DNA from: Henricia sp. BOLD:AAB3569
Lineage: Eukaryota; Echinodermata; Asteroidea; Spinulosida; Echinasteridae
Direction of reading: 5' to 3'
Assembly (NCBI GenBank): GCA_037783545.1
Contig: JBBELK010001218.1
Location: 62,001-126,000 of the forward strand
DNA: 64,000 bases
Of the stretch, positions 1 to 17,161 are shown in pieces. Numbering within the stretch: position 1 is the first letter of the stretch; the number at the start of each line of letters is the position of its first letter. Below the pieces are notes generated by a model. That model saw only the letters and a list, made by a program, of their open reading frames with translations. It was not told where the DNA came from and made no database searches. Both the position numbers and the translations under genes were made by a program.

Positions 1-621
1 TGACCAAATTATGCCAGTCCATATGTGTTTTATAACATGTCTCTGGCCAAAATATAAATGCAATGAAATTTACTAAGAAGCAACCGAACAATAGGCATTT
101 AAACAATACATGGGTTTCTGGACAACAGGATTTTAAACATTGAACACTTCAACAATAAGCAGCTCAACAAGAGTCATGCAGTTCGTCAGTTAAGGAAACG
201 TTTGGCTTCCTAGCTTCAGTTTCTGAGTTGCTGTTCACTGACACAGTTGGCAACCTCAAGAGGGCTCAGTAACCGGTCACTAGTTTTTGAGACTAGTGTC
301 CGTTTAGAAACACTAGTCTTGACGCGCGCGCTCAAAGTCTTGACATGCGTCAAGTTCACGCTGGCGCAAATTTCATGCACTAGCTTATATTAGTGAACCT
401 CACGTGACTGCGTTTCAGTCAGTAAGGATTGAGAATCAGGAAGAAGCATGTTATAATGCACTCTAGTTACAGCAGCATAAAAAAAAAACGCACTGTGTTA
501 ATTAACAATAAGACACCGCAGCATGTGCTATCATCTAACAAAACACTGCTTATGGATATCTCTGTGCATCCAAAATAAGTGTTCAATAACAAAATCAAAA
601 AGAAAATACTCTTAAATTTTA

Positions 622-1060
622 GGGTATATGGGTAATTCCCAAAATTAGGGGTCCAAAATGTTTGGTGTCCCAGTTACGTACGACACTCTCTGCTTCAAAA
701 ATCACCACTTATGACCACAAATTCTCAGTAATAGACTGTGGCCTGTGATTATAGGGGGTATCATCAATTTTTTTTCGATATTTTGTTTTCTGATTTCTGA
801 AAAATATTCAAAACAAGACGATAAAGGCTTATCATTTGTTCCATGGTATTGAATAGGAGCTTGGTGTCCCGGGTTAGCTACACCAATGAAAATTGGCTGT
901 AGAATGAGTTTGCATTAACCTTGCAATGGTGCCATATCTACACACAAACATTAAATTTGAGTGGCATTTGTTCAAATACAAACAAAAAATTCTACTGGGA
1001 AACCTAATTTTGGAAATTATAGATTTCAAATCTTGGTAGTTCTAAATTTCAAAGGGATGG
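622..1060 (-). mobile_element. TIR element, family A, copy 1
   Basis: This stretch is clearly homologous to 4153-4603 in the opposite orientation. Shared landmarks are GGGTAATTCCC followed by AATTAGGGGTCCAAAA, GACACTCTCTGCTTC, and a block around TTAAATTTGAGTGGCATTTG. The left terminus is clear; the right terminus is degraded. No coding sequence is seen. It lies in the last visible TTLL1 intron. Confidence 0.7.
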
Positions 1061-1197
1061 AAAAAAGTCTACATGCATCAGCACAGCAAGTGGTGCACCT
1101 GTGAACGTTTAATGAAAAATATTAAACGCAACTAGTATAGTGCCTAATCACCATTCAAATGAAACAACTGAACTTAGGATGAGAGAAAAATGGTCAG

Positions 1198-1268
1198 GGC
1201 CTTATCAGGATTTGAACCCGAGACCTCTGACTCACGAGGCAGATGCTCTACCAGCTGAGCTATTAAAG
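1198..1268 (-). repeat. tRNA-like sequence (SINE head or tRNA pseudogene)
   Basis: On the minus strand it reads TAGCTCAGCTGGTAGAGC (A box), then a CTGCCTCGTGAGTCAGAGG anticodon-like arm and GGGTTCAAATCC (B box). The acceptor stem does not pair convincingly, so a working tRNA is unlikely. It is best read as a tRNA-derived SINE head or pseudogene. Confidence 0.5.
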
Positions 1269-1367
1269 TGCATGCAGGATAATATTTGCAAAATCATAGT
1301 ATTTTTTAAGAATCTGAATGTTTTAATTTTGAGTTTGTCCATCCCAATGGTAATTACTTGCAATTTA

Positions 1368-8780
<7,413 letters not shown>

Positions 8781-9225
8781 TCACATCTAACAAACAAATT
8801 CACATTGTAAATTAACGGTAGTATACATGATTGGTACACTGTTACAAATACCGGCAGTGTCATCTCCCTGTACGTGTGATTGAAGGTATGCATGATGATT
8901 AAAACCAACCCGAGCAAAAATCAGCTCCGTACTTCATCTAACTTTTGAGAAAACAGTAACAAAATGGTTTACAGTCACTTCACCCCTGAACCACTTCGCC
9001 CTAAACAACGGCCTGTGCACGAAGTTGTTTTGGGGCAAAGTGGCATTTGGGCGAGGTAGTGTTTGGACGAAGTGGTTTTGGGGCGAAATGGCCTTTGGGT
9101 GAAGTGCTTAACTAAGGGCGAAGTGGTCCAGGGCGAGGTGGTTTTGAGACGAAAAATAATTGTTTTGCTCTTTCTCAAAGACTAGGCCTAGGCCCTATAC
9201 TATATAGGCTTTACAGTCACTTTGC

Positions 9226-9312
9226 CCCATTTCCACTTCGCCCCGTTACCACTTCGCCCCATCGCCACTTCGCCCCATGGTCATTTCGCCCCATTGCCAC
9301 TTCGCTATTTAG
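9226..9312 (+). repeat. 16-bp tandem array, CACTTCGCCCC core
   Basis: Five 16-bp units share the start CACTTCGCCCC or CATTTCGCCCC, while the last five bases vary (GTTAC, ATCGC, ATGGT, ATTGC). It forms the left arm facing the inverted array at 10190-10335. Confidence 0.85.
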
Positions 9313-10189
9313 CGGGCAGTCAGTTAAAAAAAAAAGGAAAAGAGTACACTGCGCCACTGGTTTTATGAATTGATTTGTAAAAAAAACACGTCTGTAATTA
9401 TTCACGTTCAAATGACGTCACTTTCTACAAATTGCCACGTGCATCATGATTTTGAGCGTATTTTTTTTGTGTCGCGCATCGGTTGCGCCGTATTTCGAAC
9501 GAATTTCGAGCCACACGCGCGCGTGTTTAGAACATGTTCCAGCGTGTGCGTGTGCATACTTTATGGCGTTTATTACGCAGTAGCATTTTTTCCTACGAAG
9601 ATGGCGTCTGTGAACGTAATCTTCGTAGGAAAAATGCTCCAAACACGCGCGCGTGTTGCTCGAAAATTGTATGCAACTAATGTGTTTTAGAAAGAATACG
9701 AGATATTTGTAATTGGCCAGCTGGCCCAAAGGTCAATAGGTCCAACAAGATTTGATTTTCATCCAATTCGTTTTAAGCCGAATTTGAGTGCAGTTAATTA
9801 AAGCAAGAATTAAATTTGACATGTTTTTGTTTTGTTTTTTCTTTGTTTAGTTTGCAAGCAATCGAAAAAAAGAAATTAGAAATCCAAGTTTAATCTGCTT
9901 TTTTTGCCCGTTTTACAAACGCCCTGTAATGTATAGTGTTGTTAAAAAGTCATTCAGGAAAAAATTTACACCGGGGTGTTATCGTGTCATACAGACTAAA
10001 GGAAAACAGTTTGCTGAAAGCTGTGAGAACGTGCCCCGACTGAATCATTCAAAAAGTGGATGCTAACAAATGAAACTTTCAAATGAGACCTCAACAAACA
10101 GAAAACCACGGACGGTTATAGTTATCATGGTTATTAGAGTTTAGACTCTTTGAGGTTTTTTTTACTGACTGCCGGCTAGCATAGGTGGG

Positions 10190-10335
10190 GCGAAGTGGCG
10201 ATGTGGCAATCATTGCGGCAATGGGGCGAAGTGGCAATGGGGCGAAGTGGCAATGGGGCGAAGTGGCAATGAATGGGGCGAAGTGGTATGGGGCGAACTG
10301 ACATATGGGGCGAAGTGGAAATGGGGCGAAGCGTA
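10190..10335 (-). repeat. 16-bp tandem array, inverted relative to 9226-9312
   Basis: Units of GGGGCGAAGTGGCAAT are repeated with a 16-bp period. This is the reverse complement of the left array and could form a long hairpin with it. Confidence 0.85.
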
Positions 10336-10631
10336 GCATTTCTGACAAAACCATTTCAGGGGAAGTTTATTACCGGCAGATTTTTCCTGTCATTAGCACG
10401 CGCACGCATGTCTTTTCCCACACCAGATTACTATTAAAATAAACAAACCTACATAAATGTATGTATTTTACAAAAGACGTCAGGGAGTCGTCAGGGAGAG
10501 GAACCATACTAATTCAACACCACCTGACTGAACCTAGCTGTCGAATTTCCAAACGATGCCCGTTATTGCCTCGGTTGTTTCTTTCACTAGAATACATACC
10601 AAAGAAGATTATACTGGTCTTTACAACCACT

Positions 10632-10835
10632 GGGGCCAATTTCATAAGGCTGTTAATTTAGCAGACAAATTTGCTTAATCAAAAATTTGTTTGCTTTATA
10701 AAAAAACATTGTATGTCTACTTGTGTTCTTAGCAAGAATAGCAGATATTCTTGTAAAAAACAAAATGACATACAATTTTTACTATTAACCCATTTTTAAA
10801 AAGCAAACAAATTTGCCGGCTTTATGAAATTAATT
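10632..10835. mobile_element. MITE family C, copy 1
   Basis: It begins GGGGCCAATTTCATAAGGCTG and ends with the approximate inverse, GCCGGCTTTATGAAATTAA. Inner CAAATTTGCTTA / GCAAACAAATTTG segments are also inverted. Related copies are at 43811-44062 and 48376-48850. Confidence 0.7.
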
Positions 10836-11719
10836 TGCACCTCAGTGCTCACGACGAGGGGACGATCGGGCTAGGCCTGGGAGAGGCAACTGTTTGCTCA
10901 AGTGAATTTCTGTGTAATTTCCATATTCATAAGCAAAGTTGTAATGTCACATTTATTAGGCAACCAGGAATTTTCATGATTGGTTTATGTGTACAACATT
11001 CCCTTTGTTCACTTTCATTGAACCTTTTTATTTTGTGACCTTTTAAATTTAATTTTAATTTTAAATTTAATTGTTTTTCATTGCATTAAAAACTTCCCTT
11101 TTTTCGAATAAGGTAAAACTGGTTGTGGACACTGCAGCAGTTTGCACATTCCACTTTGAATTGTAGTGTGATTTTCCTTACTTTTCACTGGTGTGTTCCC
11201 AAATTGACATCAGTTACATCACCCTTTCCTGGCAAAGAAACTGGTTGAAAAGGTAAAATGGCTGCTTATAGTAAGTTCAACGTACGTATCCAAAACGAAT
11301 TTTGCGGCAATTATTTTTCAGGGGCCCCTAGCTCATACTAGCGTTCCGAGTTTCGACCGACCGCAACTTTGAAAGTGGCGACTACCGTCACGGTAAATCC
11401 GGGGACTAAATTCTAACTCCGAGTACTTGGTGCAACCGATATCGGATATGCTCTTTTAAAGAGATTAAAATCTCTTTAAAATAAAGTGAAGTTGTAGTAA
11501 TTTTCATGACGTTATTGAACGAACAATAAACTCAGTGTGCCTTTCTTTTGTTTTCTATTCTACAATGAGTTTTGTGAACCGTTTTAAAAAAAATAATGCC
11601 AGGACCATGTCAACACCCGGCAACCTATAATGCATGTACTTTGAAGAAGACCGCGGAAGTTGAAATGGTTTCGAGTCAACTCGGTCCCATAGAGTTGTAT
11701 AAGCCGTAACAACTCTATG

Positions 11720-11800
11720 CTCGGTCCCAAGTCAACTCGGTCTCGGTCAACTCGGTCCCAAGTCAACTCGGTCCCAAGTCAACTCGGTCCCAACGAACTA
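11720..11800 (+). repeat. 16-bp array, CAACTCGGTCCCAAGT
   Basis: About four to five copies of a 16-bp unit with core CAACTCG and array-specific half GTCCCAAGT. It is mirrored in inverse at 13500-13610. Confidence 0.85.
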
Positions 11801-12191
11801 AGGCCCAGGACAACTCGACCGCTCTTGAAAATGTACAAGATTTCTAAGCAGCCGATCTTTTCCGATTCATTTGACGCAATATGCCGAATTACTTTACATT
11901 TTTGTACATGACAAATTCATACGCGAGGGCTAATTGTGAAAGCGAACTTGACGCGAATTTGACAGTTTGCGCCACAAATTTGCTTAGGCCTAAGTTCAAC
12001 TAAATAGGCGAATGTTCATGCATCACTGCAAATTGTTTGACGTCAGATTTACAGGCAATTTTGGTGGGGCGCGGATTGCATGCATTAAACGGTATAAACA
12101 TTTTGGGTTGTAGGCCTACTCTCGTTTTAAGCATGAACCGTGCCGCAAACCTTGATATTGTCTTGGGCCCGATGTCGTGCGCGTGGAATAC

Positions 12192-12390
12192 AGGTCAACT
12201 CGTACGCGAGCCAACTCGTACGCGTGCCAACTCGTACGCGTGCCAACTCGTACGCAGGTTGGTCAAGTCGTACACGTGCCAACTCGTACACGTGCCAACT
12301 CGTACACACACCAACTCGTACATACACCAACTCGTACACACACCAACTCGTACGCGTGCCAACTCGTACGCGTGCCAACTCGTACTCGTT
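12192..12390 (+). repeat. 16-bp array, CAACTCGTACGCGTGC
   Basis: About twelve 16-bp units. CAACTCGTAC is invariant; the final six bases vary (GCGTGC, GCGAGC, ACGTGC, ACACAC, ATACAC). One unit is expanded by GGTTGGTCAAGTCG. Because 16 is not a multiple of 3, it keeps several frames open without being a gene. Confidence 0.88.
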
Positions 12391-12644
12391 ATTTTAACGG
12401 AATCATTTTAACGGGATATATTAATTTGTTTTCTCCTGCAGACTGCAATCATGAACCAATTGAAGAACATATTTCTTGCCTGGCCTTCTCTAACCAGCTC
12501 CACCCTTTTACAAGTTTTAGAGGCAGGAGACTTATAGTTTATGGAATTCGCACGGAGGAAGGAAACCCATTCCCGGTGGGCACGCGATGCAATGGCGGGA
12601 AATAAATGTATCATCACATCGTTCCTCTTCTGATCGCCCCAAAC

Positions 12645-12757
12645 TTTTTCCGATTGTTGGAAACATCTTCCGATTGTTGGAAACATCTTCCGATTGTTGG
12701 AAACATCTTCCGATATTGTTGGAAACATCTTCCGATTGTTGGAAACATCTTCCGATG
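12645..12757 (+). repeat. 20-bp minisatellite CTTCCGATTGTTGGAAACAT
   Basis: About six copies of a 20-bp unit, one with an extra ATT-type insertion. The unit is partly self-complementary (TTCC...GGAA). Confidence 0.9.
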
Positions 12758-13244
12758 AAACTTTAATAATAGTGGCATTTGGAAATTAGAATTTTGAACT
12801 TTGACACCAGATAGAAATTTAAAACTAAATTTCATAACTTGTTTTTCCATTGTATATAACAACAAAATAAGAAAGATAAGGAATCATATCATGAAAGCAA
12901 TTGTATAACTTCTCTAGAATTACATTGCATTAAACAATATTTAGACCTAATTGCATTAAACAATATTTACATGTAACGTTAGGCCTACAATAAAAAATAC
13001 CCTTTTCTCCTTACGTTCTCAGTTGTACTAGCTGTGCTGTATAACTTTTCCTACTGTTTAATATTAATTATACCTGTCCAAAATAATGTACTGTTTACTG
13101 TAAGAAATTGCAGAATCATCGTAATATTTTAAGAGTATATAAATTTGTTATGAATTGAGAAAAACCCAATTCTTGGTAAAACGAACACATTATTTAAAAC
13201 AAATTATTTAAAAAAGAGCATTAAGATGGGTTTTCGAGCACGCA

Positions 13245-13368
13245 ATCGGGTTGGTCGCGTACGAGTTGGTCGGCGTACGAGTTGGCACGCGTACGAGTTG
13301 GTCGGCGTACGAGTTGGCACGCGTACGAGTTGGTTGCGTACGAGTTGGCACGCGTACGAGTTGACCAG
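13245..13368 (-). repeat. Inverted partner of the CAACTCGTACGCGTGC array
   Basis: Repeated GTACGAGTTGGCACGC and GTACGAGTTGGTCGGC units, the reverse complement of the array at 12192-12390. Confidence 0.85.
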
Positions 13369-13499
13369 CTTAATTCGGTGCGCGTGCGGCGTATAAGGCG
13401 TTACTTTTATTGGCGACTACGCCGATTATGATCTTCAAACTTTTCTTTACGTAGGCTACATTTATTTGCCAATGACGGTCGAGTTGTCCTGGGGCTTAG

Positions 13500-13610
13500 T
13501 TCGTCGGGACCGAGTTGACTTGGGGGCGAGTTGACTTGGGGCCGAGTTGACTTGGGACCGAGTTGACCGGGACCGAGTTGACTTGGGACCGAGTTGACCT
13601 GTACCCGTTG
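13500..13610 (-). repeat. Inverted partner of the CAACTCGGTCCC array
   Basis: Units of GACCGAGTTGACTTGG form the reverse complement of the array at 11720-11800 and the outer right edge of the foldback. Confidence 0.85.
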
Positions 13611-13924
13611 AAATTGGGCATTAATTGAGGCTAGCTTTGGCTAGCTTTTACACATCCAATGCATATCGCACGGAGCAGCGGAGATAAAAACTGAAAAATG
13701 TTGGAAAAAACGGAAATTGAACGGCGTCCTTTACGAGAAACAGATACAAATAATTCATTGACTTCGAGTGAGTTTTTAGAATAGCTTAAAATGATTACGG
13801 TATTGTCTCCTTTGTCTGAATCCATGTTTGTTTAGCTTACTTTTATACTTGATTTTGAATTTTTGTTTTGAATTTGACTGGTCAACGTCAACGACAACGG
13901 TCAACATGATGGTCAAATCGGGTG

Positions 13925-14075
13925 CAGGTCAACTCGACCGTTTGCCAAGTCGACTCCTACCAACTCGACCTTCGTACCAACTCGACCGTCATACCAACTC
14001 GACCGTCGTGCACTCGACCAAAGGAGTCAACTCGACCGTTGTACCAACTCGACCGTTGTCCAACTCGACTGGTTG
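13925..14075 (+). repeat. CAACTCGACCGT array
   Basis: A third array variant sharing the CAACTCG core, here with ACCGTCGTA-type variable halves and a period of about 16-18 bp. It lies just outside the foldback and has no inverted partner nearby. Confidence 0.8.
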
Positions 14076-14587
14076 TACGTTTAATTGCAGAAGTCAACTA
14101 GCTGACTAGTCCGTTGTCATGGTTGTGTCTAGACAGAATGATTCTGTCCCTACGGGATTTCCCGTAGGGACAGAAGTAGACAAGGTTACCTCGGCTCAAA
14201 TTTTTTCATGTGGTGTAATCTTTTACTAGAGCCGAGGCTACGTAAGAACATGAACACGCTATCTGACACATGTCTAAAAAAATTTCAAATCAAAATGTGT
14301 CATTTTTCTCCCCGTGACACACTAATTCCCCCTGGGACTCACCCCAACCTTGTCAGGCATATCGAATTACCACTACGCAGGTCCTTGAGGGAAATATCCA
14401 GCCACGATGAATATTTAGCCAACAATTCCAGCGAAACAAACCGGTATGCTCACAGCCTAGCTGTTTTTGTCTTGTTCAAAAACAACCGTTTGTCTAGTCT
14501 GTGTACAAAGGAATACCAATGCGCATTGGTTACCAGACGTGATCTAAAAATAAGTTATTTCCCTCACAAAATCTTTAAATTCTCTTA

Positions 14588-14944
14588 AAGGAGTGTGACC
14601 AGATCACTTTTTTTTACCCATAACTCCCCGGGACTTACCTTATGGGTCATGAGATTTTTATATCATAACATCCGTTATATTTTACTCCCGCGCTTCTAGG
14701 CCGCATATTTCCGAGGATATCGTCAAAAATCCACCGATTATTTGTAAACTAACTTTCCAGTATCAACGTTTATCCACTGAAAGCCGACTCGATAGTTTTG
14801 TTCAATTTTGTACTGGAAATCGCGAATGTTTTCGGGTTTTTGGGACATGGGAGGTGTGTATGGGAGTTACTTGATAATATTAATTGGTATAAAGTTACAT
14901 CGAAAACTATTTTCCAGAAACTTTGGTCATGCTCCTTTAATCCA
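14588..14944. mobile_element. TIR element family D, complete short copy
   Basis: It begins TTAAAGGAGTGTGACCAGATC and ends with the inverse GGTCATGCTCCTTTAA. Internal landmarks are GAGGATATCGTCAAAAATCC and TTTGTAAACTAACTTTCCAG. At least six further copies or remnants occur in the window (near 17990, 19300, 24345, 42478, 45657 and 48363). Confidence 0.8.
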
Positions 14945-15329
14945 AAATTAGTTTTTTTCATAAAATCTTGGAAAGAATTTCATACTCGGACGTCACTATT
15001 TTTTCCCAAAAAATACATGTAAAATGACGGTACAAATTTAGTACCTACGTCACTAATTTTGCCTTAAAATGATTTTGTACGTTATCTGTATACATCAATA
15101 AGTGCAAATCTAATGAAGAAACAAAAATTTACAGGGGAAAATATGAAGAATTTACTAGGAAAAACTTATATTTCTGAGTTGTCCACTAGGCTTAGTGCAT
15201 GAGGGCTTATGTGACGTCCGACTTGTAAATTCTTTCCAAAATGACTTCTTGGAGAGGAAGAAAATGAAGATTTTACTGAGAAAAACTTTTCTGAGTTATC
15301 CCATAGACGGCTACGAGCCATGTATCGAT

Positions 15330-16960
15330 CCTCACGGCTCTGGACCATGCTATTAAAAGCTCCTCAATGTTGCTTGACTTTGCAGTAAGTCACGGTTTGA
15401 GGATAGTTGGATCGTGGTTCCGGAGATCGGATTGGCAGTAATGGACTTGGTATTCCAACGACGGCGTCACCAGGAAGGAGATTGATCATGCTTGTGGATG
15501 GGCGCTGGAAGCTGATTGAGAATTGCCGGGTGTACAGGAGTGCCCAGTTCTTTGGCACTGACCATAGGCTGCTGGTGGCAACCCTGAAGCTGCGTCTAAG
15601 GTGTCCGAGACGGGCGACAACAGGCCAAAGGCTGGACGTCGGCTGCCTGCGGGACCTGGACGTGGCTCGGGCCTATGCCAGCAGACTGGGCGAGGTGCTA
15701 GAGAGAATGACTGCGTATATGCACCCGGAGATGATGTGGTCGGCCATCTGAGCCCACATCTTGGAGGCTGCTTTCTTGAGTGCGTTCTTGAGAAATGGAG
15801 AAGACAAGACCACGGGATTTCTAGGGAAATTGCTAAAATCATCGAGAGGAGTCGCGGGGCGAGGCTTGACGGCAAAACCAAGCAGCACAGGAAGCTGCGG
15901 CATGAAGCGCTTCGAGCGATGCGTAGGGTCCTGGAGGCCAGAGTCCGGGACCTCTGTGAGACAGTCGAAGCACAAGTAACTCCCGGCTGGCCTACGGGGC
16001 AATCCGGAAACTGCGCTCTTCGGGTGTCGCTTCGAGAAGCCTGACGATTCGCAAGGCTGACGGCGAGATCCTGACCGAGGAGGCCGCCACTAAGGAACGT
16101 TGGGCTAGGTACTTTGAGAAGCTATATAGTGCTGACCCGCCTGACTGCGAATTCTCTGAGGAAAGCGTCGAGCCCCTGACTGCTGAACTGCCAGTGTCCA
16201 GCGACCCACCGAGCCTTGAAGAGTTTGAAAGGCTCTGGGACAGATTAAAGACTGCAAGGCACCAGGAGTTTGCAGCATATACACGGAGATGCTCGAGGCG
16301 GGCGGCGAGGCATCTCTCCTGTGGTTGCGCACTCTTATTTGTTCCGTCTGGAACTCGGGTGCCATCCTGTGTGTGTACAGCAGCTGCTGGATCACTAGCG
16401 CTCTGAGCAGTCTGGTTTCACTCCGAAGTGGTCCACTGTAGACCGCATCCTGGCTCTCCGAGTCCTCACCGAGCACTCTCGGCATTTTAGCAGATGGACG
16501 AAAGTCTGAGTCTTCTGCTCACTGGTCCTACCGGTCTTGCTTTACGCAATTAAAGCGTGGACCTTGACCGGTAGGCTGAAACATTGACTGGACGCCTTCC
16601 TGACTACTTCCCTTTGCAGCATCCTCGGGTACCTCTGGATAGACCACGTGCCGAACCACAAGGTGCTTGACAGGGCGCGGGTGGGGAGGGTCGCCTAGTG
16701 CTTGATCCGAGAGTGCCAGCTGCGCCTTTACGGCCACATTGTTTGCTTGTCCCAGTCGGATCTGGTGAATCTGATCCTCGGTGCTAAGGGGCCGGGGTGG
16801 AGGCGACCTGTTGGTCGACCCCTTGCGTTGTGGTTGGTGCAGCTGGGGGACCACCTGAAGGGGTGGGGGCATGGGACCGGCGCAAGCCCGATCGATCGCT
16901 TCATTTATAAGAAGACAGAAGGGGTGGGAAAAGAGGGTGAACGCACCTGACTTGACAAAG
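15330..16960 (+). mobile_element. Decayed LINE (non-LTR retrotransposon)
   Basis: Broken plus-strand reading frames match an endonuclease/reverse-transcriptase polyprotein. The end of the endonuclease is seen as [17 protein letters not shown], then [11 protein letters not shown] linker text and the downstream LPVLLY / RQRLD.. and RECQLRLYGH C-terminal motifs. The reading is interrupted by many frameshifts and stops, and the central RT is largely deleted. Close relatives are at 26560-28740 and 40385-42240. The clade (RTE, CR1 or Rex1-like) is not resolved. Confidence 0.85.
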
Positions 16961-17161
16961 GTTCAGTGCAGGAGGGCGTCCGACTTGTAAATTCCTTCCC
17001 AAATCTGCACTTACAATGTAGTTAAAATGCTTGATGAGTCGTTTCAAAGAAAACAAAATGTGATCAACTTCTCAACTCTTACCTCATTTCTTCCATATTT
17101 CAAATGATTTCAGATGTTTCATACATGTACATGTAGCAAGTCACTGGCAAAATGTACTGTT

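Larger units (their letters stand above)
8815..10378. mobile_element. Element family B, long copy, with CTTCGCCCC minisatellites
   Basis: The left end (GTATACATGATTGGT ... GATTGAAGGTATGCATGA ... CAGCTCCGTACTTC) matches 45775 onward and, inverted, 34980-35115. The right part (TTTCTGACAAAACCATTTCA) matches the other end of those copies. Between them lie arrays of a 16-bp unit containing CACTTCGCCCC (9226-9312) and its inverse (10190-10335). A large inverted-repeat structure results. No credible protein is encoded; ORFs here are repeat artefacts. Confidence 0.7.
11720..13610. mobile_element. Giant foldback built of CAACTCG arrays
   Basis: The left arm (11720-12390) has two array types on the plus strand: GTCCCAAGTCAACTCG, then CAACTCGTACGCGTGC. 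The right arm (13245-13610) has the same two arrays, inverted and in mirror order. The unique joint GGCCCAGGACAACTCGACC near 11800-11820 recurs inverted as GGTCGAGTTGTCCTGGGGC near 13478-13497. The centre (12400-13240) is mostly AT-rich and holds a separate 20-bp minisatellite. Exact termini were not identified, and no protein is credible. Confidence 0.65.

Noticed and set aside
12037..12605. Frames rich in RTRANSY-type repeats
   Set aside because: A 16-bp satellite translated in several frames; no start context, splice sites or conserved domain.
11720..13610. Possible CRISPR-like array (constant repeat, variable spacer)
   Set aside because: Units are 16 bp, the variable part repeats within an array, arms are inverted, and the context is a eukaryotic transposon with no cas genes.
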